Part shown: piece by piece, positions 40,343-50,089 of the stretch
Position numbering within the stretch: the first letter of the stretch is position 1
How the letters are laid out: every line of letters begins with the position of its first letter
Source of the DNA: Paenibacillus agaridevorans
GTDB taxonomy: Bacteria > Bacillota > Bacilli > Paenibacillales > Paenibacillaceae
DNA length: 50,371 nucleotides
Reading direction: 5' to 3'
Assembly: GCF_003112455.1 (NCBI RefSeq)
Contig: NZ_BDQX01000053.1
Coordinates: forward strand, 1 to 50,371
Notes under the pieces: generated by a model
Database searches by the model: none
Seen by the model: only the letters and a program-made list of their open reading frames with translations
What the model was told of the DNA's origin: nothing
Made by a program: the position numbers and the translations under genes

Positions 40343-41509
40343 ATGAGTCAAATTGCTCCCCATGGCGGCGAATTGGTCAATCGAATCGCAGCCGGCGAAC
40401 AACGCGAAGCGCTTCTGGCAGAAGCCGCAAATCTTAATACCATCATCATTAACACATGGACGATCTCTGACCTTGATCTGATCGGAGTAGGCGCATTTTC
40501 CCCGCTTACAGGTTTCCTGGGTGAATCCGATTACCATGCCGTTGTCAGCCAAATGCGCCTGTCGAACGGAACGGTATGGAGTATTCCGATTACGCTGTCT
40601 GTAAGTGAAGCGAAGGCTGCCGAGTTAAAGACTGGCGAACGCGCCGCGCTCGTTGGCGAAGATGGCATCACTTATGGCATTATCGATGTAGAGAGCGTTT
40701 ATATGGTCGATCAGAACATAGAAGCGGTCAAGATCTTCAAAACGGACGACCTCGCTCATCCAGGCGTTCAGAAGCTGTTTGAGCGCTCGAATATTTACGT
40801 AGGCGGCTCCATTACGGTATTGAACCGTCCGCAACCGGAGAAGTTCCAAGAGTTCTATTACGATCCGTCGGAGACACGCCGTTTGTTCGCGGAAAAGGGC
40901 TGGAAGACGGTTGTCGGCTTCCAGACGCGCAACCCGGTTCACCGCGCTCATGAATACATCCAGAAGACGGCTATGGAGATCGTAGATGCGCTTTTCCTGA
41001 ATCCGCTTGTCGGCGAGACCAAGTCGGATGACGTGGCTGCCAACGTACGAATGAAGAGCTATCTGGCGCTTCTGGAGAACTACTATCCGCAGGACCGTGT
41101 GTTCCTGGGCGTATTCCCGGCAGCGATGCGTTATGCGGGACCGCGCGAGGCGATCTTTCATGCGATCGTCCGCAAGAACTATGGCTGCACGCACTTTATC
41201 GTTGGCCGCGATCATGCCGGTGTAGGCGACTACTATGGCACTTACGAGGCGCAAGAGCTGCTGAAGACGATTCCTGCCGAAGATCTCGGCATAACGCCGT
41301 TGTACTTCGAGCACAGCTTCTTCTGCAAGGCTTGCGGCAATATGGCTACAACGAAAACTTGCCCGCACGACAAGGAACAGCATCTGACGTTGTCCGGCAC
41401 GAAGGTGCGCGCATTGCTTCGCGATGGCGTTTGCCCGCCGCCAGAGTTCTCCCGTCCTGAAGTGGCGAAGATTCTGATCGAAGGCATGTCGGAGCAGCCT
41501 GTAGGTTAA
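40343..41509 (+). CDS. sat: Sulfate adenylyltransferase (ATP sulfurylase)
   Basis: A 388-residue enzyme activating sulfate with ATP to APS. The ATP-binding motif [12 protein letters not shown] (about residues 196-207) and [12 protein letters not shown] are intact, and a Cys-rich [17 protein letters not shown] segment lies near residue 330, as in prokaryotic monofunctional enzymes. The ATG at 40343 is chosen because the protein then begins [14 protein letters not shown]; the AGGAGG at 40325-40330 is 12 bases away, slightly long. It follows cysH by 55 bases and forms a two-gene sulfate assimilation operon. Confidence 0.93.
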   Translation: MSQIAPHGGELVNRIAAGEQREALLAEAANLNTIIINTWTISDLDLIGVGAFSPLTGFLGESDYHAVVSQMRLSNGTVWSIPITLSVSEAKAAELKTGERAALVGEDGITYGIIDVESVYMVDQNIEAVKIFKTDDLAHPGVQKLFERSNIYVGGSITVLNRPQPEKFQEFYYDPSETRRLFAEKGWKTVVGFQTRNPVHRAHEYIQKTAMEIVDALFLNPLVGETKSDDVAANVRMKSYLALLENYYPQDRVFLGVFPAAMRYAGPREAIFHAIVRKNYGCTHFIVGRDHAGVGDYYGTYEAQELLKTIPAEDLGITPLYFEHSFFCKACGNMATTKTCPHDKEQHLTLSGTKVRALLRDGVCPPPEFSRPEVAKILIEGMSEQPVG

Positions 41510-41581
41510 AGGAAAACGTTCGTATATTACCGCCTGTCAGTTGCATGTATAACGCATTCTTCAAGGAATATCGCACATGGC

Positions 41582-41614
41582 AACGTCCGCTTTCTTCGGA
41601 AGGCGGGCGTTTTG
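41582..41614 (+). terminator. Terminator after sat
   Basis: AACGTCCGCTTTC-TTCG-GAAGGCGGGCGTT forms a 13-bp stem with a UUCG loop and G-T wobbles, followed by TTTGTC. Confidence 0.85.
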
Positions 41615-41654
41615 TCGTTCGTACCAATGATTGAATCAAAAAAATACACGCATA

Positions 41655-41671
41655 GGGTCAAAATTTGACCC
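41655..41671 (+). promoter_or_regulatory. 17-bp perfect palindrome upstream of the lyase operon
   Basis: GGGTCAAA-A-TTTGACCC is a perfect 8-1-8 inverted repeat 75 bases before the lyase start. A TATGAT lies at 41694-41699 with no good -35 at 17 bases. The palindrome centre is about 43 bases before the start expected from that -10, which fits an activator site. The regulator is unknown and no candidate is encoded nearby. Confidence 0.6.
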
Positions 41672-41745
41672 GTCGCAGGGATACCCGCTCTTCTATGATG
41701 GATAGGTAAGTTTCGGAATATTCATCATTTGGAGGGAGGATTACC

Positions 41746-44700
41746 TTGAGAACTGCAACGAGAAAGCTTTCTATGCTGCTGGTGCTCTGTATGCTGACAG
41801 GTCTGTTCGGAGCGATACCGGGCTCCGCTAGCGAGGATGACGAGAATCTGTTCTCCAACGGCGGATTTGAGCTTGTAACCGCAACTGGAGCGGCGACCTG
41901 GAACGGAGGGCAACGTCCGGAAGATTGGACTTTATGGCGGGCCAGCGGTAATGCCGACATATCGGTTACCGATCAGGTCCGTTATTCGGGGCAATACGCC
42001 GCGCAGATCGTGCACGGCGCGTCAAGTCGTACGGCGTTGACGACAAACGCTCGTGTCGAGAGCGACCAGCGTTACCGATTGAGCGCATGGATCAAGACGG
42101 AGGAAGTCACGTCCGCTCTAGGTGCATTCATCCGTACGCAATATTACAAAACGTTAAACGGCGTTGACGGAAGCACGACTCACGAGAAGGTAAGCGATGG
42201 TCCGTCGACGGAACGGATGCGCGGTACGAATGACTGGACAAAGCTCGAAGTATTGGTAACCGTGCCTGCAGATGCCAGATACCTCGTCGTAGAACCGTTT
42301 TTCGAAACCGGTCTGGGGAAAGTCTGGTTCGACGAACTGCGGCTGGAAGCATGGGATGGACCGACGGGCTTGAAGCTGCAGCCTGAAGCGACGGCTTTAA
42401 ATGTCGGAGACACCCAGCTCTTGACGCCGATATTTACGCCAGAAGGAGACTCTGTACCGCTGCAATGGCAATCGTCCAATGAAAACGTAGCGGCTGTTCT
42501 GAATGGATCCGTTACGGCAATCGCGAATGGAAGCGCTGTTATTACGGCAACCGGAGCTGACGGATTGCTGCGCGCCCAAGCCGCAATAACGGTCGAGTCT
42601 ACGGAAACGGTCGCCGCATACAGCGAGCTTACGCAAAGATGGTTGGACAAGCTGACGGGCGTAACGCTTCTTCCGCCGGATGATTCCGATGCCGCAGCAT
42701 TCCTGGTTAAGTTGGCAGAGAAGGTTTCCAACGGGGAAGGAACCGGAAGTTGGGATTTGCTTCATACGGCCGCCGATGCCGATACGTTGTGGGAGGGCGG
42801 AATTAGCAGAAGCAATACCGACTCCGCGGTTATGAGCAAAGCTTATTCGACGATCAGGGAGATGGCTGTCTCCTACGCAACCCCGGGCTCGCTCTATCAT
42901 CACAATGAGGAGCTGGCCACAGATATCGTACGGGCGATGGAATGGATGCACACTTATCAATATAACGAAACCAAACCAATCGTCGGCAATTGGTATGATT
43001 GGGAAATCGGCACGCCGCAAGCGTTGATGGATTTGAACGTGCTGATGTACGACGTCCTGACCGCAGAGCAACGGGAACGTTATATGAAAGTGATTGACAA
43101 ATTTGTACCCGATCCGAAAAAAAGGGTGCAAAATGCCAATGTTATCGAGGTTGGCGCAAATCTGCTCGATAAAGCGCTTGTTGTTGTGCTGCGCGGCATT
43201 GTCGGAGAGCGCGGCGACAAGATTGCGCTGGGCGGGGGCGTTCTGCCGGATGAATTCGAATATGCGACAAGCGGCGACGGAATCTACGCGGACGGCTCGC
43301 TGATTCAGCATTACAATGTCGCTTATTCCGGCGCATATGGCAGCGTGCTAGTCGGACGCGTAACCGATCTCCTGTACTTGCTTGACGATTCGCCTTGGCC
43401 TGTCGACGATCCTCGTCTTTCCCGCGTATACAATTGGCTGGAAAACAGCTTCGAGTCATTAATTTATGACGGGGCCATTATGGACAACGTCAAAGGCAGA
43501 AGCATTGCTCGTCAGCAAGATTCGGATCATCTGGCGGGAAGGGGAGTCATCCGTACTTTTGCCCGTCTGGCCGGGTTTGCGCCGGAGCCATATGCGAGCC
43601 AGATGAAAAGTACAATCAAGGAATGGGTGACGAAGGATACCAGCTTCGACAATTATTACGAGGGAGTGGCGTTGTACGACGTAGCTGCTCTGAAGGCGAT
43701 CGTGAACGATCCGGCCGTAACGCCTCGCGGCGAGTTGATCAAACATCAACAATTTTCCGCGATGGATCGGATCATGCATTTGCGCCCAGGTTTCGGCTTC
43801 TCGGCAAGTATGTTCTCCGATCGCATCTCCGCCTTTGAATTCGGGAACGGAGAGAACAAGAAGGGCTGGTATACCGGTATCGGGATGACCACGCTATATA
43901 ACAGCGACATCAAACAATACAGCAACGAATATTGGCCGACCGTGGACATGTTTCGACTGCCCGGAACGACGACGGACGGTTATGCGATTACCCCCGCTGC
44001 ATGGGGAGCTTATATGAACGGCAAAGACTGGGTCGGCGGCGCATCGATCGATGAGCTGTACGGAGTCGCGGGGATGGATTTTGCTTTAGGAAAAAGCACC
44101 GGCAGCAAGCTGCAGGGCAAAAAATCCTGGTTTATGTTCGACGATGAAATCGTGGCGGTCGGCTCGGGCATTACGAACACCGATTCCCGCAAAGTCGAAA
44201 CAATTGTGGAAAACCGCCAGTTAAATGAACAAGGCGGCAACAAGCTGATTGCGGATGGCGAGGCCATGTCCACGGAAGCAGGCTGGCAAGCGCAATTGTC
44301 CGGCATTAGCTGGGCGCATCTGGAAGGCAATACTTCAGGCTCCGATATCGGGTACTACTTCCCCGGTACAGCCGATATTAAGGGCATACGCGAGGCAAGA
44401 ACCGGCTCGTGGCGAAATGTGAACGACAGCGGTTCGACGGAGCCGATCACACGCCATTACGCCAGCCTTGCTTTCGATCATGGCACAGCGCCGCGCAACG
44501 AGTCTTACTCGTACGTGCTGTTGCCTGGCTTTGAAGCGGAACAAACGGAGAGCTACAGCGGGCATCCGGATATTGAAATTATTAGCGACAGCTCCAATGT
44601 GCATGCGGTGCGCGAGAGCGGACTCGGACTGACCGCGTTCAACTTCTGGACATCGGATACAGCCGACTTCGTTCGCAGTTACCAGCCTGCATCCGTCATC

Positions 44701-45672
44701 GTGAAGGAGGATGGAGAGAAGCTGACCATCGCCGTCTCCGACCCGACTCAGAAGCAGAACAAGCTGGTGCTCAATGTAGGCAAGGTCGTGCTGGAACAAC
44801 TGGAGGCAGACTCCGGCATCAAGGTGACCCAGACGGAGCCGTTCCTGAAGCTTGAGGTGGATACTGCGGGAGCGCTTGGAGGCACGAGGACCGTAAGCTT
44901 CCGTTATGACGCTTCGCAAACTCCGGATATCGGGACTGACGAACCGGAGGTTGGCAAGCAGGAGATTGTATATGTGTCGGAAGATACGTATACCAATGCC
45001 GGCAGCAAGGCGGCGCAGAACTTTGGATCGGTTGGTTATCTGAATGTCAAGAAGGGCGTAGGAGACTACTTGCGTCAAACTTGGCTGAAGTATGATATTA
45101 GCCATCTCGAAGGCCCGATCCAATCAGCCAAACTGATCGTTTACGGGAAAACCAATGATTCTCGTTCCACGGAAACGGAAATTACCGTTCACGGAGCCGC
45201 TTCCGATGACTGGAAAGAACAGGAGCTTACCTGGAATACGATGCCGGCTGTCGGGGGAGCGCTCGACCGGACCCTTATTGACGGACCGGATGACTGGCGG
45301 GAGCTCGATGTAACCGGCTTTGTGCGCGAACAACTGGCGGGCGATGGAACCGTCAGCCTGGTCTTGCAGGGTACAAACGACTATACGGTGGAAATTCGCG
45401 GCAAGGAGAATCAAGCCGGGTTGTACAAATCGTATTTGCTGATCTCGTTCGCAGCCGCCGAAGGCGATCTGAACGGCGATGGCGAGTTGACGCTTGGCGA
45501 CCTGTCGATTGCTTCGGCCCATTACGGTTTAAGCAAAAACAGTCCCGGATGGGATGGCGTCAAGGCTGCGGACCGGAACGGCAACGGGAAAATCGACGAT
45601 GCCGACTTGCAATGGTACGGTTCGCGATTGCTGAGTGGAAATCCATCTGAAAGGGGAGCTGGGGACAAGTGA
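41746..45672 (+). CDS. Secreted PL8 polysaccharide lyase with C-terminal dockerin
   Basis: A 1308-residue secreted enzyme. Order by eye: signal peptide (1-28), carbohydrate-binding-like sandwich beginning NLFSNGGFE (33-202), Big2-type Ig domain (205-285), PL8 alpha-toroid (about 290-680), PL8 beta-sandwich and C-terminal part (about 700-1065), DNRLRE/CBM96-like domain (1074-1235), dockerin type I (1239-1300). Catalytic candidates are Asn472 (in GANLLDKA), His522 and Tyr531 (in DGSLIQHYNVAYSGAYG) and Arg585; their spacing of 50, 9 and 54 equals that of pneumococcal hyaluronate lyase (N349, H399, Y408, R462). The dockerin has two calcium loops: Asp1241, Asn1243, Asp1245, Asp1252 and Asp1276, Asn1278, Asn1280, Asp1287. 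It lacks SLH domains. Start TTG at 41746 follows GGAGGGAGG. Substrate may be hyaluronan, chondroitin or xanthan. Its last codons overlap the next gene (GTGA). Confidence 0.9.
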   Translation: MRTATRKLSMLLVLCMLTGLFGAIPGSASEDDENLFSNGGFELVTATGAATWNGGQRPEDWTLWRASGNADISVTDQVRYSGQYAAQIVHGASSRTALTTNARVESDQRYRLSAWIKTEEVTSALGAFIRTQYYKTLNGVDGSTTHEKVSDGPSTERMRGTNDWTKLEVLVTVPADARYLVVEPFFETGLGKVWFDELRLEAWDGPTGLKLQPEATALNVGDTQLLTPIFTPEGDSVPLQWQSSNENVAAVLNGSVTAIANGSAVITATGADGLLRAQAAITVESTETVAAYSELTQRWLDKLTGVTLLPPDDSDAAAFLVKLAEKVSNGEGTGSWDLLHTAADADTLWEGGISRSNTDSAVMSKAYSTIREMAVSYATPGSLYHHNEELATDIVRAMEWMHTYQYNETKPIVGNWYDWEIGTPQALMDLNVLMYDVLTAEQRERYMKVIDKFVPDPKKRVQNANVIEVGANLLDKALVVVLRGIVGERGDKIALGGGVLPDEFEYATSGDGIYADGSLIQHYNVAYSGAYGSVLVGRVTDLLYLLDDSPWPVDDPRLSRVYNWLENSFESLIYDGAIMDNVKGRSIARQQDSDHLAGRGVIRTFARLAGFAPEPYASQMKSTIKEWVTKDTSFDNYYEGVALYDVAALKAIVNDPAVTPRGELIKHQQFSAMDRIMHLRPGFGFSASMFSDRISAFEFGNGENKKGWYTGIGMTTLYNSDIKQYSNEYWPTVDMFRLPGTTTDGYAITPAAWGAYMNGKDWVGGASIDELYGVAGMDFALGKSTGSKLQGKKSWFMFDDEIVAVGSGITNTDSRKVETIVENRQLNEQGGNKLIADGEAMSTEAGWQAQLSGISWAHLEGNTSGSDIGYYFPGTADIKGIREARTGSWRNVNDSGSTEPITRHYASLAFDHGTAPRNESYSYVLLPGFEAEQTESYSGHPDIEIISDSSNVHAVRESGLGLTAFNFWTSDTADFVRSYQPASVIVKEDGEKLTIAVSDPTQKQNKLVLNVGKVVLEQLEADSGIKVTQTEPFLKLEVDTAGALGGTRTVSFRYDASQTPDIGTDEPEVGKQEIVYVSEDTYTNAGSKAAQNFGSVGYLNVKKGVGDYLRQTWLKYDISHLEGPIQSAKLIVYGKTNDSRSTETEITVHGAASDDWKEQELTWNTMPAVGGALDRTLIDGPDDWRELDVTGFVREQLAGDGTVSLVLQGTNDYTVEIRGKENQAGLYKSYLLISFAAAEGDLNGDGELTLGDLSIASAHYGLSKNSPGWDGVKAADRNGNGKIDDADLQWYGSRLLSGNPSERGAGDK

Positions 45673-48600
45673 AATCGGGCAAACTGCGAACGGGTCTCAT
45701 TATTACGACGATATTGTCATTGGTGTTTACGCTGCTGCAGCCGACTCCTGCAGCTGCCGCGCAGCAGTCGGAAAAGCTTGGCGAGCTGCGTCTGAAATGG
45801 TTCGATTTCCTGACTGGCGGTACAGATATTGATCTGCAGGACGAAGATATTAAACGTGCCGCTCAGGCGAACGCGGCTAAGGTGACCAATGAGTCTGGCA
45901 CCGGGGCGTGGGATACGATGAACAAACAAGAAGGTCGTTCATCCTTGTGGGCGGACTACAACAGCACAACCAATTCGAGTCATATCACGAATTCCTACAA
46001 TCGATTAAAGGATATGGCGATTGCGTTTGCGACGCCTGGAACGGAGTTGCATAAGGATACCGGGCTGCGGGATGATATCCTCGCGGGTATCGATTGGATG
46101 TATCAGAATCGCTACAACGTAACCAGAGCTTCATACAACAACTGGTGGGATTGGGAGATCGGAGCGCCGCTTGCGCTTGCCGATATCGTCACGCTGATGT
46201 ACGACGATATGAGCGAGGAGCAGATTTCGGCTTATACGAGCACGATCGACCGTTTTGTGCCCAATCCGGGCAAAAGATTGATCGGCGCACCCGGGTTGAC
46301 GGAGACGGGAGCCAATCTGATGGACAAAGCGCTGGCTGTCGTGCTGCGCGGCATTCTGGGGAGCAACGAGGCCAAAATCGCGCAGTCGCGCGACGCGCTC
46401 GATTCGGTGTTCCCTTATGTGAGCGGCGGAGATGGCTTCTATAAGGACGGTTCGTTCATCCAGCACAACAATATCGCGTACACGGGAAGCTACGGAAGCG
46501 TGCTGCTCGGCAATATGGGCAAGCTGCTGACTCTTCTGGCTGATTCCGACTGGCCGATCGACAGTCCCGGCTTTGAAAATGTATGGAACTGGGTGACTGA
46601 TTCGTTCGAGCCGGTTATTTATAACGGGCATATAATGGAGATGGTTAGCGGCAGGGCGGTATCGCGTTACAATAACAATACAAGAGGCGCTGTATGGACG
46701 ATTCTGCGGCTGTCGCAGTTTGCACCGGCTGAAGAAGCGCAGCGCTACAAGGAGATGGTGAAGGAATGGCTCCTTGCGGATCAGTCGGTTGCAAGCCCGT
46801 ATGACGGAGTACCGATTCGCGACATCGTGGCGCTGAAGAAATTGCTGAACGACGATTCGATTGAACGTCGCGGCGGATTGGCCCGCAACTATGCGCTCAC
46901 GGCCATGGATCGTATCGTCCATTCGCGCGAGGCGTTTACTTTCGGAATCAGCATGTCTTCTACACGCATTGCCAACTACGAAGGCAGCACGAACGGCGAA
47001 CATACGAAGGGCTGGTATACAGGCGACGGCATGACGTATCTGTACAATCAGGACGCCGGTTATTATCGGGACGGCTTCTGGCCGACGATTGATCCGCTGC
47101 GACTCGCGGGTGTCACTTCGGACGGCAAGCAGCGCACCGCAACCAGGACGACAAGCTCTACTTGGGTCGGCGGTTCGTCGCTGGACAAGGCGTACGGCGC
47201 GGCAGGCATGGATTTGTCTCCGCCCGGCAGCGATCTGAGAGGCAAGAAGTCGTGGTTTATGTTCGATGATGAAATTGTGGCGCTTGGCGCCGACCTGACG
47301 ACCGGAACGCCAAGAACGGACGGGAAACAGGTCGAAACGATCGTTGAGAATCGGATGATTGCATCGGCGGACGAGAATGCGCTGACTGTCGACGGCGAGA
47401 TGATGCCGGCACAGTCCGACTGGTCGGAGAAACTAAGTCAAGTACAGTGGGCACATATTGCGGGTACGTTGCCGGGGGCGGATGTCGGCTACTATTTCCC
47501 GGGGGGCTCGGATGTTAGCGCGCTGCGCGAGACGCGAAGCGAAGCGTGGAGCTCGATCAATCCTTCGGGGCCGACGACTCCGCTTACGCGCAATTATTTG
47601 AGCCTGGCTGTCGAGCACGGCGCGAAAGCGACGGCTGCGGAGTATGCGTATGTACTGCTTCCGGGCAAAAATACCGGGGATACGAACATGTACAGCGAAA
47701 ATCCGGATATTCGCATCCTGAGCAATACCGCCGCAATGCAGGCGGTGCAGGAGACGAAGCTCGGCGTTACGGGCATCAACTTCTGGCGGGCCGGGGAAAC
47801 GGAGCAAGTACGCGCCTATCAGCCCGCTTCCGTGATGGTGAAGGAAGCAGGAGACGAATGGACGGTTGTGGTTTCCGACCCGACGCAAGCACAAGCCAAA
47901 GTGAGAGTAGAGCTGGCGGCAGTCGCGCTGGAACAGCTTGAGGCCGATTCGACGGTTACGGTCTTGCGCTCTTCGCCGTCCGTGTTGCTGGAGGTGGCGA
48001 CCGCGGGTACGAAAGGCGCCAGCCAAACGATCAAGCTGAAGGTAGATCCGGACGCCGATACCGACTTGCCTGTCGAGGAAGGAGTTTCCCCGGATCCGGA
48101 AGCGGTGATCCGAGTGGATGTGACCGCGGATGCTTATGTCAATGGCGGAGCCAATGCCGCTGTCAATTATGGAAATACAGGTTACTTGAACATTCGTAAC
48201 GGTACGGGTTTATATGACCGCAGAACGTATCTGAAATACGATCTTTCCACGCTGAGTTCCGAAGTCGAACGCGCTTATCTTTATGTCTACGGCAGAGTGA
48301 ACGACAGCGCGGGAGGCACTGCGAACATAGGCGCTTATGCCGTGGAGGATGACAGCTGGACGGAAACCGGCCTGAATTATAACAATAGGCCGGCCGAAGG
48401 CGCTCGCATGGACGACGTAACCTTCAACGCGACTAATGAGTGGAGAAGCTTCGATGTGACGTCGTTTATGAATCAGGAGCTCCTGTCCAATGAAACGGCG
48501 ACGGTTATGCTGCGCCAATTCAATGGCGACAAGAGCTCGGAAATACGAAGCCGCGAGAATGAAGGCGGCACTTACCGTTCGTATCTGGAACTGTTGATGA

Positions 48601-49970
48601 AGGATGAGACTGCGCCGGCCACGACCGTTCGTTTCGAAGCGGAAGCGGCATCGGCCGGTCTCAACGGTCAGCCGGTAACGCTGCTGGTTGAAGCCGAAGA
48701 CAATGAGGGCGGCTGGGGCGTATGGCGCACGCAGTACCGCATCAATGGCAGAGGCTGGATGACGGTTGATGCGGGCCGGATCGTACTGCAAGGCGACGGC
48801 AGCTATAGGGTGGAATACCGCTCCACCGACAAGGCGGGCAATGTGGAGCAAACGAAACAGCTTGCCGTTACGATCTCTACTCCGACCGCAGAGCTTGTCG
48901 GACCGGAGCAAGCGGTCGCCGGCGAATCGATCGAAATCATGTATCGCATTAACACGGGTTTGAATCATTTGTACGCAAGCGAATTTGTAGTGGAGTATGA
49001 TTCGGAAAAGTTGATCTTCGATTCTGCCGAAGCCGCTCAGCAGCACATCATTGTGGCCGGTCTGGCCAATGAACCGGGCCGTCTCGGCGTAATCGTGGCC
49101 GGGCTTGGCCAGCCGCTTGGCGGAAATGAAAATTTGGTCAAGCTTGTGTTCAAAGCAGCATCGGTCGAAGAAACGGCAACGACGCGACTTGAAGTTGTCG
49201 AAGCACAAGCAGCGGACCGCACCGGCAAGGAGCTGACGCTGCGTCCGACTTCGATTGCCGTCACCGTCAAGGCGCAGAAGGAGGAACCGGGTACGGGCGA
49301 ACCTGGCACCGGGGAACCTGGAACGGGTGGACCAGGTACAAGTGATCCAGGTACAAGCGAACCAGGAACAGGCGGACCGGGTACGGATGAACCGGGTTCG
49401 GAAGAGCCAGGAACAGACGAACCAGGTACGGATGAGCCGCGCGAATGGTCGGATGTGCAAGGACATTGGTCGGAGAGCGTAATCAAGGAGGCAGCCAAGC
49501 TGAATTGGCTGAATGGTTATCCTGACGGTACGTTCCGTCCGGACAAGGCGATGACCAGAGCGGAGTTCGCCGTATTGGTGGTCAGGGCGCTCGGACTGAA
49601 TAAAGCGAATACACTGGCCTTTGCGGACACGGAGCAATTGCCGGAGTGGGCGCGCGATGCGATTGCCATTGGCGTAACCAATGGATTTATCGCCGGATAC
49701 GAGGATAACACATTCCGCGCGAACCGTCCGATTACCCGCCTGGAGATGGCGGTCATGATCGCCAGAGTGCTGGAGTTGACACGCAGCAAGCAGACGGAGC
49801 ATGTGTTTGCTGATGCCGGTGACATACCGGCATGGGGGCGTGACAGCGTTGCCGCCGTATTCGAGAACGGACTGTTCCAAGGTAAAGGAGGCAATCGCTT
49901 CGTGCCGAATGCAGGAGCAACCAGAGCCGAGGCGGTAACAGTCCTTCTGCGCGCTTTGAATCGGGAATAG
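45669..49970 (+). CDS. Cell-surface PL8 polysaccharide lyase with cohesin and SLH domains
   Basis: A 1433-residue surface enzyme. Order: signal peptide (1-31), PL8 alpha-toroid (about 35-390), PL8 sandwich and C-terminal parts (to about 790), DNRLRE/CBM96-like domain (812-976), OmpL47-like Ig domain ending in STDKAGNVEQTKQLAVTI (about 980-1066), cohesin-like domain (1073-1198), Pro/Gly/Thr/Glu linker (1204-1256), three SLH domains (about 1258-1310, 1317-1370, 1378-1430; TRAE, TRLE, TRAE). Asn216, His266, Tyr275 and Arg329 keep the same 50/9/54 spacing, and NWWDWEIG (158-165) matches the substrate-cleft aromatic patch. The SLH modules bind pyruvylated wall polymer in relatives. GTG at 45669 overlaps the previous stop by four bases, so translation is coupled. 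Confidence 0.9.
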   Translation: MKSGKLRTGLIITTILSLVFTLLQPTPAAAAQQSEKLGELRLKWFDFLTGGTDIDLQDEDIKRAAQANAAKVTNESGTGAWDTMNKQEGRSSLWADYNSTTNSSHITNSYNRLKDMAIAFATPGTELHKDTGLRDDILAGIDWMYQNRYNVTRASYNNWWDWEIGAPLALADIVTLMYDDMSEEQISAYTSTIDRFVPNPGKRLIGAPGLTETGANLMDKALAVVLRGILGSNEAKIAQSRDALDSVFPYVSGGDGFYKDGSFIQHNNIAYTGSYGSVLLGNMGKLLTLLADSDWPIDSPGFENVWNWVTDSFEPVIYNGHIMEMVSGRAVSRYNNNTRGAVWTILRLSQFAPAEEAQRYKEMVKEWLLADQSVASPYDGVPIRDIVALKKLLNDDSIERRGGLARNYALTAMDRIVHSREAFTFGISMSSTRIANYEGSTNGEHTKGWYTGDGMTYLYNQDAGYYRDGFWPTIDPLRLAGVTSDGKQRTATRTTSSTWVGGSSLDKAYGAAGMDLSPPGSDLRGKKSWFMFDDEIVALGADLTTGTPRTDGKQVETIVENRMIASADENALTVDGEMMPAQSDWSEKLSQVQWAHIAGTLPGADVGYYFPGGSDVSALRETRSEAWSSINPSGPTTPLTRNYLSLAVEHGAKATAAEYAYVLLPGKNTGDTNMYSENPDIRILSNTAAMQAVQETKLGVTGINFWRAGETEQVRAYQPASVMVKEAGDEWTVVVSDPTQAQAKVRVELAAVALEQLEADSTVTVLRSSPSVLLEVATAGTKGASQTIKLKVDPDADTDLPVEEGVSPDPEAVIRVDVTADAYVNGGANAAVNYGNTGYLNIRNGTGLYDRRTYLKYDLSTLSSEVERAYLYVYGRVNDSAGGTANIGAYAVEDDSWTETGLNYNNRPAEGARMDDVTFNATNEWRSFDVTSFMNQELLSNETATVMLRQFNGDKSSEIRSRENEGGTYRSYLELLMKDETAPATTVRFEAEAASAGLNGQPVTLLVEAEDNEGGWGVWRTQYRINGRGWMTVDAGRIVLQGDGSYRVEYRSTDKAGNVEQTKQLAVTISTPTAELVGPEQAVAGESIEIMYRINTGLNHLYASEFVVEYDSEKLIFDSAEAAQQHIIVAGLANEPGRLGVIVAGLGQPLGGNENLVKLVFKAASVEETATTRLEVVEAQAADRTGKELTLRPTSIAVTVKAQKEEPGTGEPGTGEPGTGGPGTSDPGTSEPGTGGPGTDEPGSEEPGTDEPGTDEPREWSDVQGHWSESVIKEAAKLNWLNGYPDGTFRPDKAMTRAEFAVLVVRALGLNKANTLAFADTEQLPEWARDAIAIGVTNGFIAGYEDNTFRANRPITRLEMAVMIARVLELTRSKQTEHVFADAGDIPAWGRDSVAAVFENGLFQGKGGNRFVPNAGATRAEAVTVLLRALNRE
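49282..49437 (+). repeat. Coding repeats for a PGT-rich linker
   Basis: Within the second lyase, about ten near-repeats of a five-residue unit of the type EPGTG, GPGTS or EPGTD join the cohesin to the SLH domains. Codons vary between units, so this is an old, selected linker rather than a recent DNA expansion. Confidence 0.9.
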
Positions 49971-50015
49971 ATGAAACGGTGAAACGATGAATCAGCGAAT
50001 CAGCTAAACGAGGAG

Positions 50016-50053
50016 GCCCTCAACCCCATTTCATTTTGGGATTGGGGGCTTTT
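50016..50053 (+). terminator. Terminator of the lyase operon
   Basis: GCCCTCAACCCCA at 50016-50028 pairs with TGGGATTGGGGGC at 50037-50049 (with one bulge or mismatch), followed by TTTT. It lies 45 bases after the second lyase. Confidence 0.85.
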
Positions 50054-50089
50054 CATTTGGACTACAACAATTGGCTAGTTTCGGGTGAG

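Noticed and set aside
49282..49437. Possible CRISPR-like or tandem DNA repeat
   Set aside because: Units are 15 bases, in frame, without unique spacers, and encode a protein linker.
48210..49880. 556-residue open frame antisense to the second lyase
   Set aside because: Overlaps the OmpL47, cohesin and SLH coding region; its repetitive Arg/Thr/Phe composition is the complement of the PGT linker and GC-rich codons.
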